Shown here piece after piece: positions 1-8,340 of a stretch of 64,000 nt of DNA. Source of the stretch: an uncultured Duodenibacillus sp. (GTDB lineage: Bacteria > Pseudomonadota > Gammaproteobacteria > Burkholderiales > Burkholderiaceae_F); contig CALXKM010000043.1 in NCBI GenBank assembly GCA_944388865.1, positions 52,529 to 116,528 on the forward strand. Reading direction: 5' to 3'. Position numbers and translations under genes: made by a program. Position 1 is the first letter of the stretch. Each line of letters opens with the position of its first letter. Below the pieces are notes generated by a model that saw nothing but the letters and a program-made list of their open reading frames with translations, did no database searches and was not told where the DNA came from.

Positions 1-860
1 TCGTCCTCAACGTTGATGAATACGAAGCGCTTCGCATCATCGACCTTGAAAAGCGCTCGCACGAAGAGTGCGCAGCACAAATGGAAATTTCGCGCACAAC
101 AGTAACGGAAATCTATGAAAAGGCGCGCTTTAAAGTTGCCGACGCCATCGTCAACGCAAAGCCGCTTGTGATCACCGGCGGCCATTATCGAATTTGCCTC
201 GGGGAAAACTGCACGAACTGTCCGGGAGCGCGCCATGCCAAATGTTGGGCAGCGTCTGCCCGCGGACGTCAAGGAGAAACCATCATGAAAATCGCCATTC
301 CTTTCAAAAACGACAACATCTACCAGCACTTCGGCATGGCCGAGATCTTCAAAATCTATACGATCGAAGACGGCGCTATCGTCTCCAGCGAACTTGTTGA
401 GTCCGCAGGCGGCCACGGCCATGTTGCTCGACTCAATGTACTCATCAAAAATGGCGTTGACTGCTTGATCTGCGGGGGCATCGGTCCTGGAGCCATTGCA
501 GCTGTTGCCGAGGCGGGGATCAAACTTTATGCCGGCAACAGCGGCTCGGCCGATCAGGCTGCGGCTGCTTTGATTGCCGGAGACATTGCCAACGACCTTG
601 AGGCAGCCGCGGCGAAAAGCTGCGGACATCATCGCCGCGGACATGAGCATGGCCATTCAGAAGGGTGCGGATGCGGCAGCGAGCATGGCCATGGATGCGG
701 CTGCAGTCACGAACATCAGGGTGAAGAATGCGAGTGCGGGCGTGATGCCCATGGCCAAGGATGCGGGTGCGGTCATGATCACCATGCAGACGGCTGCGGC
801 TGTCGTGGTCACCACGGGCACGGCAATGGCGGCTGCTGCGGCGGACATGGTCATTGCTAG
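1..860 (+). CDS. DUF134 winged-helix / NifX-like fusion with Cys-His-rich tail (5' partial)
   Basis: The reading frame is open from base 3, so the start lies left of the window. The visible N-terminal part (to about base 240) is the DUF134 helix-turn-helix region (EYEALRIIDLE, then SRTTVTEIYEKAR) ending in a Cys cluster (CLGENCTNCPGARHAKC). From base 285 a dinitrogenase iron-molybdenum cofactor (NifX/NifB-C) fold follows (MKIAIPF, QHFGMAEIFKIY, GGIGPGAIAAVAEAGI). The last 65 or so residues are almost only Gly, Cys, His, Glu and Asp in CGCGHDH-type repeats, which suggests metal binding. In many anaerobes the two domains are separate neighbouring genes. Domain identity is confident. The role, probably Fe-S or metal-cluster carriage or regulation, is inferred. 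Confidence 0.85.
   Translation, partial: VLNVDEYEALRIIDLEKRSHEECAAQMEISRTTVTEIYEKARFKVADAIVNAKPLVITGGHYRICLGENCTNCPGARHAKCWAASARGRQGETIMKIAIPFKNDNIYQHFGMAEIFKIYTIEDGAIVSSELVESAGGHGHVARLNVLIKNGVDCLICGGIGPGAIAAVAEAGIKLYAGNSGSADQAAAALIAGDIANDLEAAAAKSCGHHRRGHEHGHSEGCGCGSEHGHGCGCSHEHQGEECECGRDAHGQGCGCGHDHHADGCGCRGHHGHGNGGCCGGHGHC
271..276 (+). promoter_or_regulatory. Internal ribosome-binding site in front of the NifX domain
   Basis: AAGGAG sits eight bases before the in-frame ATG at 285, exactly where the NifX-like domain begins, inside the linker joining it to the DUF134 part. The fused gene could therefore also yield a free NifX-like protein. It may also be a relic of two formerly separate genes. 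Confidence 0.5.
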
Positions 861-1021
861 AACAGACTTCTAGAGCTTCTAAAGAAGCCTCAATTTTTTT
901 GCTTCTGCGGCTGCGCTTGAAAAAACTCAATAGCTCAAATCCAGTCGGGAAAACCTAAAACCGCAACGCCGCAATGCCTGGAGACTGCTGCCGAAAACAT
1001 TGAGAGCTGCTGAGCGTCTCG

Positions 1022-1204
1022 TCAGGTTTTTGCCGTGAAGAAAAGCGTCTCCTTGTCACTGCAGAAATGCTTGAGCAACGCTGTTTTTCCAATGCGCCGC
1101 CGCCCGTAAACAATCGCCATTTCTCCGCGAGAGCTGTCGAAAGCGTCCTGAAGAATCTCGAGTTCTCCGTGTCTGCCGATGAATGAGTTCGTGGTAAACA
1201 GTAT
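1022..1204 (-). pseudogene. Remnant of an AAA ATPase (archaeal-ATPase/DUF234 type)
   Basis: The minus strand from 1204 down to a TGA at 1022-1024 reads as the N-terminal core of this family: FIGRHGELEILQDAF, then the Walker A segment IVYGRRRIGKTALLKHF, then DKETLFF. A TAG lies at 1205-1207, no start codon is present, and the frame ends about 60 codons in, so this is a short broken piece of a gene usually around 450 codons long. The longest open frame on this strand (1056-1256) is a different frame. The match is from memory of the family, but the Walker A context is specific. Confidence 0.7.
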
Positions 1205-1261
1205 CTAAATTTGCATTAACAAGAAAAACAGTAGCGTAATACCGTATAAAAATCATGCAAC

Positions 1262-1291
1262 AAAAAACCCCGTAGACATTGATCTACAGGG
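1262..1291 (-). terminator. Intrinsic terminator of the tRNA-Asp pair
   Basis: A nine-base-pair stem (CCCTGTAGA with TCTACGGGG, one mismatch or wobble) around a six-base loop is followed on the minus strand by a run of six T. It lies 13 bases beyond the CCA end of the first tRNA-Asp copy. Confidence 0.85.
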
Positions 1292-1303
1292 CTATTTGCT
1301 AAT

Positions 1304-1380
1304 TGGCGGAGTGGACGGGACTCGAACCCGCGACCCTCGACGTGACAGGCCGATATTCTAACCAACTGAACTACCACTCC
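1304..1380 (-). tRNA. tRNA-Asp (GTC), distal copy
   Basis: The reverse complement folds as a 77-nt tRNA. The acceptor is GGAGTGG paired with CCACTCC, then G and an encoded CCA. The anticodon loop is CTGTCAC, giving anticodon GTC, and the T-arm is GCGGGTTCGAGTCCCGT. It is identical in the tRNA body to the copy at 1449-1525. Confidence 0.97.
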
Positions 1381-1448
1381 AGTTCCAAATTTTTTTCAGA
1401 CATCAATGCATGGTTTTGTTGTCGCCGCTTCGCTCAAAGAGGGAAGTC

Positions 1449-1525
1449 TGGCGGAGTGGACGGGACTCGAACCCGCGACCCTCGACGTGACAGGCCGATA
1501 TTCTAACCAACTGAACTACCACTCC
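1449..1525 (-). tRNA. tRNA-Asp (GTC), promoter-proximal copy
   Basis: This is the second identical 77-nt tRNA-Asp(GTC) with encoded CCA, separated from the other copy by 68 bases. Both are presumably made as one precursor from the promoter at 1563-1597 and ended by the terminator at 1262-1291. Confidence 0.97.
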
Positions 1526-1562
1526 GTTGGGACATCAGAAACTTTGCATTTCTTACGTCTGA

Positions 1563-1597
1563 AGCTCGCATTTTACAGAAATCATCAACTTTTGCAA
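1563..1597 (-). promoter_or_regulatory. Probable sigma-70 promoter of the tRNA-Asp operon
   Basis: On the minus strand TTGCAA (1597-1592) and TAAAAT (1575-1570) stand 16 bases apart. They are followed by a GC-rich discriminator (GCGAGC) typical of stable-RNA promoters. The predicted start near 1563 is about 38 bases before the first tRNA. Confidence 0.55.
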
Positions 1598-1754
1598 GAG
1601 CATTTGTTGATTTTTCCTGCATCCCGCTTGGGACGAAGGCGCATTCTACAGAGTTTTTCCGTCTTGTAAAGAGCGCACGCAAGAAAACTAAAGCTAAAGC
1701 ACACAAGTTCTTGAAAAAGAAAGAAACTTTTTTCAACCTATGGTGCGCTTGCTA

Positions 1755-2687
1755 TCAGGGCCACATTTCGATTTCAGGGCAATCAGCCGCAATGCGCGTT
1801 CCGGCTTTGCCTTCTACGGCAAGCTCAATCTGCTCGAGCGATCCGATGACGGCGGGATTTCCGGTTCGTTCGACAAATTCAATGGCGGCAGTGACTTTCG
1901 GGCCCATTGATCCGGAAGCAAAGCCCTTGATTTTGAGATCCCTAGGCGAGGCCCCTCGTATCAGTTTTTGCTCTGGAGTTCCCCAGTTGAGATAGACGCC
2001 AGCCACATCTGTAGCGATCACAAACAGATCCGCTTGCAGCTCGCATGCAAGAATAGAGCAGCAGTAGTCCTTGTCGATGACGGCTTCAATGCCGTCAACG
2101 GCTTTGTCATCACCGACGCTGACTGGCACTCCGCCGCCACCCCCTGCAATAACCATAATTCCTGAGTCAACTAGTTTCTTGATGGCGTCAATTTCAAGAA
2201 TTCTTACTGGTTTCGGACTTGGTACAACTCGACGATAATAGACACCGTCGGCTCGCATCGTCCATCCCTTTTCCTTGGCAAGAGCCTCTGCTGTCGGCTT
2301 GTCGTAGACTGGCCCAATGAATTTAGTCGGATTTTTAAAAGCTGGGTCGTTTTTATCGACTTCCGAGTGCGTGACGATATTGACGATTTTTTGCTCTGGC
2401 AGGACGCTGTGCATGGCCTGCGCAAACATGCAGCCGATCATTGCTTGACTTTCCGCCCCGAGAACATCAAGCGGGTAGGGGGCGGCAGTTTCTGAAAAAG
2501 CCTCATTTTGCAGAGCAAGAAGGCCAACCTGCGGGCCATTGCCGTGACCGAGAACAAGTTCGTGGTTTGCGGCTAAATTCTTAAGCGAGCTACACGCAAG
2601 CCGTATGTTTCTCATTTGGTTTTCCGCCGTCAGTGCTTCACCGCGACGAAGAAGGGCGTTGCCGCCTAAAGTCACAACGATTCTCAT
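1755..2687 (-). CDS. arcC: Carbamate kinase
   Basis: The 310-residue protein has the amino-acid-kinase fold of carbamate kinases. MRIVVTLGGNALLRRGEAL opens it, followed by LGHGNGPQVGLLALQ and the glycine-rich AGGGGGVPV, with DKDYC later. It converts carbamoyl phosphate plus ADP to ATP plus carbamate. The start at 2687 is chosen because the family begins at this Met and a GGTG sequence lies just upstream; an in-frame ATG at 2735 would add 16 atypical residues. It lies downstream of the LysR gene on the same strand. Next to allF/allG it would recover ATP from the carbamoyl phosphate their complex releases, as in the Escherichia coli allantoin region. Confidence 0.93.
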   Translation of the reverse strand: MRIVVTLGGNALLRRGEALTAENQMRNIRLACSSLKNLAANHELVLGHGNGPQVGLLALQNEAFSETAAPYPLDVLGAESQAMIGCMFAQAMHSVLPEQKIVNIVTHSEVDKNDPAFKNPTKFIGPVYDKPTAEALAKEKGWTMRADGVYYRRVVPSPKPVRILEIDAIKKLVDSGIMVIAGGGGGVPVSVGDDKAVDGIEAVIDKDYCCSILACELQADLFVIATDVAGVYLNWGTPEQKLIRGASPRDLKIKGFASGSMGPKVTAAIEFVERTGNPAVIGSLEQIELAVEGKAGTRIAADCPEIEMWP

Positions 2688-2845
2688 CTCGATCACCATC
2701 AAAAGCCAAAGGCTGCGTTTGTCGGATGAATTCATTCTAGTGACGGAGGCATGCTGTATTTATTGAAACATTGTTCTCGAAAAGCCCTGATTTTCAAGAA
2801 AAATTTGCAGTACACTGAATTCGCCTCAGAAGATGAACATGCCGC

Positions 2846-3790
2846 TTACTCATTGCGTACTTGCATAAACGGCTGGATGATTGGGTCGTTCGTTTTAAAA
2901 AGATGCTTGAGATACCTTGCAACTTGTCCACAAGCGTTTCGGTGAAAAGCAACGCCTTGCGGCGACGGCTTTCGAGGATACTGCACATTTCTGGTGGCCA
3001 GAGCTCCTTGTTTGAGATATGGAGCAGCAACACCGACTGGCATAAAACCAACTCCGAGCCCTTGCAAGTGACATTCAAGCTTGGTTGCCATATTGGGCAC
3101 CAGAAGTTCCCTCTGTCCGGGCACCAGCCAAGCCGTTCTCTTCCTAAGCGTTACGGCCGTATCCTCAACGTTTATGGCCAAATAACGAGCCAGGGTTTTG
3201 TTGCTCAACGGATCTTCAGTCTCTTTCATAACGGGGTGATTCGGCGAACAAACAAAAACCCATCGGATCTCTCCGATCGGAATCGTTTCACAGTCTTCGC
3301 TGATTGAATGCCAAGTCGGCACGCCTATGCAGAAATCGGCTTCATGCCGCATTAGAGCATCCCATACTCCCATGTAGACGCAGCGGGTGACTTCAATTCG
3401 GGTGTAGGGGAATTTGTCGTGGAGCTCAGCGAGCAACGGCACAATGTTTGAGCTTGTCAGAAGCAAATTGTTGACGGCAATGACAAAGTGAGACTCAATG
3501 CCGTGAGTGATCTGCTCAAGTTCAAGAGGGATTTCCTGAAGACGCGTATAGAGGTTTGAGACAAGCTCCAGCAGCCTTTCGCCTTCGGGCAGCAGTTCAA
3601 TGTTGCGCGTTGTGCGCTTAAACAACGGCATGCCGAGTTGATCCTCGAGCGTCTTGATGCGGTAGCTGATCGTTGCGGGCGTTTTGTGCAAGATTTCAGC
3701 CGCCTGACTGAAGTTCCTGCACTGAACCACCGTCATGAAAGTCTTGAGTCCGTCAATGTCAAAGTTCGGCGCTTTTAGATGCTCTTTCAT
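2846..3790 (-). CDS. LysR-family regulator, AllS-like
   Basis: The 314-residue protein has an N-terminal winged helix (FDIDGLKTFMTVVQ, NFSQAAEILHKTPATISYRI, LEDQLGMPLFKRTTRNIELL) and a C-terminal periplasmic-binding-like effector domain. The start at 3790 is supported by AAGGAG four bases upstream; an upstream start would add 25 residues without support. It sits between the allG terminator and carbamate kinase on the same strand. By position it is the likely activator of the ureide genes, comparable to AllS of E. coli. The effector is unknown. Confidence 0.88.
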   Translation of the reverse strand: MKEHLKAPNFDIDGLKTFMTVVQCRNFSQAAEILHKTPATISYRIKTLEDQLGMPLFKRTTRNIELLPEGERLLELVSNLYTRLQEIPLELEQITHGIESHFVIAVNNLLLTSSNIVPLLAELHDKFPYTRIEVTRCVYMGVWDALMRHEADFCIGVPTWHSISEDCETIPIGEIRWVFVCSPNHPVMKETEDPLSNKTLARYLAINVEDTAVTLRKRTAWLVPGQRELLVPNMATKLECHLQGLGVGFMPVGVAAPYLKQGALATRNVQYPRKPSPQGVAFHRNACGQVARYLKHLFKTNDPIIQPFMQVRNE

Positions 3791-3925
3791 AATGCTCCTT
3801 TGGGCCTTATGCTCGGCTCTTTGTGCAGAGTGATACAACAACGACGACTCCGCATACAGTACCAAACTAATACCGCAGGCAGACCAGACGAACTAGGAAA
3901 AATTAGTCGCCTGTAGTTCGGCAAA

Positions 3926-3962
3926 AGTAAAACGCCCCCGCAAGTTCTTCTGCATGGGGCGC
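3926..3962 (-). terminator. Terminator after allG
   Basis: On the minus strand GCGCCCC pairs with GGGGGCG around a 16-base loop and is followed by TTTT. It lies about 30 bases beyond the allG stop and ends the long operon that starts at 11672. Confidence 0.6.
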
Positions 3963-3994
3963 ACTTAGTTAAAAGGCTAGCTCGGCTACATGCG

Positions 3995-5260
3995 TTATTG
4001 CGTGAGCTCAAGCTTTTCGGCAAGCGCTTCGAAAGCTGCAATGAAGCACTTGAGTGGCGCGCGCACAGTTCCCGCTCCGACCTGCCCGATGCCCGCCTGC
4101 TTGTGGGCAATGCCCGTATTGATGAGCGGCGTGATGCCTGTTTCGACCACCTTGCGGATGTCGAGTCCTAAGGGAGAACCGCGGAAATCCCAGCTCGGAA
4201 TCAAAAACAGGGGATTGTTGTCGGAATAGATTTCCTGCATCTCATTGCTGATGCGAAGCGCGTCCTGAAAGCCGCCGGCTCCGACAAAACGCGTCACGCC
4301 AGGGGCAGCCACCATGGCAGCGCCGCCCACGCCGAACGTTTCCGTAATGGCGCTGTCGCCGATGTCAGGATTGGCGTCGTCTTGCGTATAGCCGGTAAAG
4401 AAGAGTCCGACGGGCGTGTTGACGTCAGCCGTGAACCAACGCTTGCCCAGACCCGAGACGCGAATGCCGAAATCGCGCCCGTTGCGCGTCATGGCCGTGA
4501 CGATCGAGCCTTCTTCGATTTCAGCTGCCGCATCCATGACGCACTTGCAGTAGGCCATCATGACGTTTAAGAAGAACTGATCGGTGCGGGCAAGAAAATC
4601 AAGAACTTCTTCGCACTGCTCAAGCGGCATGCCGCTTTCCATGACCGGAACCGTGATCGAGCGCATCAAAAGCGCCGAGGCTGCGATGTTGCGCTGATGA
4701 AATTCGTCGCCCATCGTAATGGCCTGAGCAACCAGACTGGTGATGTCAATGCCCTCTTCGGTGCTCCTGAGCGCCGCAGAAAGCACGGGACCGAGCGTGC
4801 GCATCATCCAGCGATGACGGGCGAGCACTTCTTCGTCATAGGCGCCAAAGCGCATGACTTTGCCGATGCCTTCGTTGAGATTGCAGAAGGATTCGTTGCC
4901 ATGGACTTTGTTTCTCATGATGATCACCGGCATCGATTTGGAAGTGATGCCGCCCATCGGGCCCACGGCGCGCACATCGTGGCAGGGAATGAAGCGAATC
5001 TTGCTGCTTTCGGCCAAAACCGCTGCCTGCTCATCGGTCTGCGCCCAGCCTTCGAGCTTTGCCGCGCCGAGCACGGCGCCTTGCATGGGACCGGTCATGC
5101 GCTCCCAAGTGATGGGAGGACCGGCGTGCAGCAGCGTCATGCCGTCATTGAGTTCCTCAATGACCTCTCCGGCAGGCTTCACGTCGACCCAATAAGGACG
5201 AGCTTCTTTGATGCGCGCAACAACTGCATTGTTGGCTTCTTGTACCGTCGAATACATCAT
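3995..5260 (-). CDS. allG: Oxamate carbamoyltransferase subunit AllG (DUF1116, YlbE family)
   Basis: The 421-residue protein matches the YlbE/DUF1116 family in length and sequence (EANNAVVARIKEARPYW, LLHAGPPITWERMTGPMQGA, VTRFVGAGGFQDAL). Family knowledge: E. coli FdrA, YlbE and YlbF were renamed AllF, AllG and AllH and together form oxamate carbamoyltransferase, which phosphorolyses oxalurate to oxamate and carbamoyl phosphate. The start at 5260 has GAGGAG about six bases upstream. A longer in-frame start would run into allF. It lies 23 bases after allF and is the last gene of the operon. Active-site residues cannot be named from sequence alone. Confidence 0.9.
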   Translation of the reverse strand: MMYSTVQEANNAVVARIKEARPYWVDVKPAGEVIEELNDGMTLLHAGPPITWERMTGPMQGAVLGAAKLEGWAQTDEQAAVLAESSKIRFIPCHDVRAVGPMGGITSKSMPVIIMRNKVHGNESFCNLNEGIGKVMRFGAYDEEVLARHRWMMRTLGPVLSAALRSTEEGIDITSLVAQAITMGDEFHQRNIAASALLMRSITVPVMESGMPLEQCEEVLDFLARTDQFFLNVMMAYCKCVMDAAAEIEEGSIVTAMTRNGRDFGIRVSGLGKRWFTADVNTPVGLFFTGYTQDDANPDIGDSAITETFGVGGAAMVAAPGVTRFVGAGGFQDALRISNEMQEIYSDNNPLFLIPSWDFRGSPLGLDIRKVVETGITPLINTGIAHKQAGIGQVGAGTVRAPLKCFIAAFEALAEKLELTQ

Positions 5261-5283
5261 TCGGGTCTCCTCAGAATAAGAAT

Positions 5284-6951
5284 TTATTTCATGCGGCTCA
5301 AAAGTTTTTTGAGTCGATCGTTTCCCTGACAGACAGGCGCCCATTCATACTGAACGCACGGAACTTGGCAGTCCTGAAGGTTCTGGGCGAATTCACGCAG
5401 GCCGATGTTGACGACATGAAGCTTTTGCTTCAAAAGCGACAATGCCGCACCGTTTGCTGAAGATTGCCGGCGCGGCCGGACAAGTCTTGCCGCGACGAGA
5501 ATTGCTTGGCGCGTGTTGCGCACAACGACAACGCCTGCGGTCTGCAGCTTTTCGATCTGCGCGCTGCGCACCTGCACGTCTTCTTCGGTGCCGGTGACGG
5601 CGGCAATGCAAATCGGCCGACATGCTCCGTTCGAGCTTTGTTTGAGCGCTTCATAGGCCACTGCAAAGGCGCCGGCCGGGTCACGGTGGCTGCCGTAGCC
5701 CAAAACCACATCGACGAGCAGAATCTCAACAGGCCTCTTGCCGGCAATATCCAAAAGAACGTCGTTTCTGACGCTTGGATCGATCATTGGATGCGGGCGG
5801 CCGCGCGTATAAACATCGTCGCCAAGATCAATGATTTGGTGGCCCTGATCGTCAAGCATCACGCCCTTGTCGTGGTGCGCAGGCATCTTGAGTCCAAGAA
5901 GCTGCGCAGAAAGGCCCGCAGCTTCGGCCGCAAGCGTACCGCCCGTGTATAAGCCCAGGATCCTGCAGCCTGCTGCATCAGGAAGAGCTTCGGCCACGGC
6001 TTCAGCGTCGTCGAGTTCGACGGCCAGACGCGCAGCCTCGTCAAGCGACTCAGCAAACCACACATTTCCCTGCTGCCGCGACTGAGGCTTTGTGCCGAGA
6101 AAGAGAGCGACGACGGGCTTGCCGAGCGTTTCCATCAGCTCGGCGATGCGCTTTGCAACGCTCTCGGCCGGAGGCTTCGAAACAAAGACAATGACGCGGG
6201 TGGCCTCATCACCGGCAAGCATGCCGAGAGCGGCCTGCGCCGAGATGCCGCCGACTTCGGCCGACAAATCGCGTCCGCCCAAACCGATGGCGTGCGTAAT
6301 GCCTCGGCCTGCAAGGGCAATCTGCGAGCATACTTCCTGAATGCCGGTTCCGGATGCTCCAACGATGCCGATGCCTCCCGAGGGCATGCGGTTGGCAAAA
6401 GCCAACGGCGCGCCGGCTATGACCGAGGTTCCACAGTCCGGGCCCATCACGATCAGATTGCGGCTTTGCGCAAAGCGCTTGAGTTCGACTTCCTTGGCAA
6501 TGGGCACATTGTCGGAAAAGAGCATGACGTGCATGTTCTTTTCGAGGGCCTGCATGGCTGGTTCATGCGCGTATGAGCCGGCCACGCTGATGAGCGCAAG
6601 ATTGCTCTCGGGATCGATGCGCAGAGCCTGAGAAAGGCTGTGCACAACAGGGTAGCTTGCCGAGCGCCTGCCTTTGGCAAGCTGCGCCAAAGCCTGCTCC
6701 AAGCGCTCTTCGACTTGGGCTGCTATCTCTTGGGGCTGGTCGCTTTCGATCACGACGCAGACGTCGTTGGGCCCTGCCTGTTCGAGCAGTTCGTGCCACA
6801 TGCCGGTTTCCCGAAAGACGTCCTTGTTGGCCGGCGTTCCCATCATAACCGAAACGCGCTTGACGTCGTCGGCCTTGCTCAGATCCCTTGAGATCAGCAT
6901 GAGGCTGACTGAATCCTGAAAGCATCCCTTTTTCAAAAAGGCGTAAAACAT
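5284..6951 (-). CDS. allF: Oxamate carbamoyltransferase subunit AllF (FdrA)
   Basis: At 555 residues it has the same length as E. coli FdrA and shares long recognisable stretches: KKGCFQDSVSLM, VSVMMGTPANK, VMGPDCGTS, GASGTGIQEVCSQIALAG, LGGRDLSAEVGGIS and GRPHPMIDPS. The fold is that of succinyl-CoA synthetase alpha chains. In the known system it works with AllG and AllH to cleave oxalurate with phosphate, giving oxamate and carbamoyl phosphate. It follows the amidase by 95 bases and precedes allG by 23, so it is probably cotranscribed. The third subunit, AllH, is encoded 5 kb away on the other strand. Confidence 0.95.
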   Translation of the reverse strand: MFYAFLKKGCFQDSVSLMLISRDLSKADDVKRVSVMMGTPANKDVFRETGMWHELLEQAGPNDVCVVIESDQPQEIAAQVEERLEQALAQLAKGRRSASYPVVHSLSQALRIDPESNLALISVAGSYAHEPAMQALEKNMHVMLFSDNVPIAKEVELKRFAQSRNLIVMGPDCGTSVIAGAPLAFANRMPSGGIGIVGASGTGIQEVCSQIALAGRGITHAIGLGGRDLSAEVGGISAQAALGMLAGDEATRVIVFVSKPPAESVAKRIAELMETLGKPVVALFLGTKPQSRQQGNVWFAESLDEAARLAVELDDAEAVAEALPDAAGCRILGLYTGGTLAAEAAGLSAQLLGLKMPAHHDKGVMLDDQGHQIIDLGDDVYTRGRPHPMIDPSVRNDVLLDIAGKRPVEILLVDVVLGYGSHRDPAGAFAVAYEALKQSSNGACRPICIAAVTGTEEDVQVRSAQIEKLQTAGVVVVRNTRQAILVAARLVRPRRQSSANGAALSLLKQKLHVVNIGLREFAQNLQDCQVPCVQYEWAPVCQGNDRLKKLLSRMK

Positions 6952-7046
6952 GAGGCCTCCTCACTTTGTGTGCAGTGCAGACGCGCCCGGCGCGGACCGC
7001 GCTTGAGACGCCTGCAAACGCATGAACTAAAAAGGGATCAGCAAAA

Positions 7047-8282
7047 CTAAATCGTTGATGTGCGCACGATTTCAGCACCCAGACGGCCGAGCGCGAGGTC
7101 AGTTCCGCGAGATGCAAGCAGCGAGATGCCTAGGGGAACTTCGTGCTGCTTGACAAGCGGAAGCTGCAGCTGCGGAATGCCCGAAAGAGGCGAGATGCAC
7201 AGCAGATTCGTAGACTGCAGGCGCGTGGTGTTGATGTCCTCCAAGGCAGCCGTTCGCAGCGGAGCAATGGAAGCAGCCGTCGGCAGCACCAGAGCGGCAT
7301 CCGGACCAATCACTTCTCTGACGCGGGCAACGATCTCCTTGCGGATGCGGCTGGCTTCATTGAATTGCTGCAAGGTGATGGTCGAGGCCCATGCCAAGCG
7401 TTCCTTCGGACCGCGTGAAAGGTGCGGACGATACTTGCGGATCCAACCGCCGTAGCTCTCCCAGACCTGATAGCCCTGAACGGTTCTGAAGACTTCCACC
7501 CACTGGGCAAGTCCGTTGGGGGCAACGGTGATGTGCTCGACCTTTTCAAAGAATTTACCGATGTGCTCAACAGCCGGCGCCAGGGCTTGTGCGACGTCGT
7601 CGTTGACCGACTTGAAGCAGTCGTCGGCAATCAAAAGGCGCTTGAATTGCGTGGGCTGGGCGTCTTCGCCGAGCATCACTGGGCAAATTCTCTCAAACGT
7701 ATCGGGATTTGCGCTCATGAAGCCCACAACGTCCATGCTAGCGCAATAAGGCGCTTCGCCATCGCCCGGCACGCGACCAAAGGTTGGGCGAAGAGCAAGA
7801 AGACCGTTGTAGCTTGCGGGCACGCGCACGCTTCCCAGACAGTCGCTGCCCAGCGCAAAGTCGACCAAGCCTCCGGCAGTGGCCGCGGCCGAGCCGGCCG
7901 AAGAACCGCCTGTGTAGCGGCGAGGATCATGCGGATTAATCGGCGAGCCGTAATTCCAATTCTCGCCGCTGATGCTGAAGCACAGCTCGTCGCAGACGGT
8001 CTTGCCGACAAGGTCGCCGCCGGCATCCAAGAGCTTGGTCACGATGCTGGAGGTAAAGTCGTCCGGTCCGTGCGTGCGCAGCCAATCCGGGTGACCATTT
8101 CCGCACGTGCTGCCGAGCACCTTCCACACATCCTTGATGGCGAACTTGAGTCCTTCGAGCGGACCGCTGCCGCTTCCTTGGATGGCAATATGGTTTTCAC
8201 GCACGAAAGCCTGAAGCGGGTCGTACGGAGGTTCGCTTGAAACGTCCAGACGCGGGAGGTTGAGCAAAGTCTGTTGGGACAT
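7047..8282 (-). CDS. Amidase-signature hydrolase
   Basis: The 411-residue protein carries the amidase-signature triad: Lys in LKFAIKDVW, the cis-Ser in RYTGGSSAGSAAATAGG, and the nucleophile Ser in FALGSDCLGSVRVPAS. The start at 8282 has AGGAG about seven bases upstream; the longer frame adds 28 unsupported residues. It looks closer to plant AMI1-like and small bacterial amidases than to GatA. The substrate is unknown. Lying directly upstream of allF, it may open a cyclic or acylated ureide, or hydrolyse oxamate to oxalate and ammonia. Both ideas are inference from context. Confidence 0.88.
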   Translation of the reverse strand: MSQQTLLNLPRLDVSSEPPYDPLQAFVRENHIAIQGSGSGPLEGLKFAIKDVWKVLGSTCGNGHPDWLRTHGPDDFTSSIVTKLLDAGGDLVGKTVCDELCFSISGENWNYGSPINPHDPRRYTGGSSAGSAAATAGGLVDFALGSDCLGSVRVPASYNGLLALRPTFGRVPGDGEAPYCASMDVVGFMSANPDTFERICPVMLGEDAQPTQFKRLLIADDCFKSVNDDVAQALAPAVEHIGKFFEKVEHITVAPNGLAQWVEVFRTVQGYQVWESYGGWIRKYRPHLSRGPKERLAWASTITLQQFNEASRIRKEIVARVREVIGPDAALVLPTAASIAPLRTAALEDINTTRLQSTNLLCISPLSGIPQLQLPLVKQHEVPLGISLLASRGTDLALGRLGAEIVRTSTI

Positions 8283-8340
8283 GACGAGTCTCCTATAAAA
8301 AAATGTGAAGATCACATTCGTTTCACATGAAAAACACTGA

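Noticed and set aside
1056-1256. Open minus-strand frame of 66 codons
   Set aside because: It is a shadow. The family-like sequence (Walker A of an AAA ATPase) lies in another frame of the same strand.
1303-1669. Plus-strand open frames with repeated WTGLEPATLDVTGRYSNQLN-type translation
   Set aside because: They are translations of the antisense of the two identical tRNA-Asp genes, a well-known annotation artefact.
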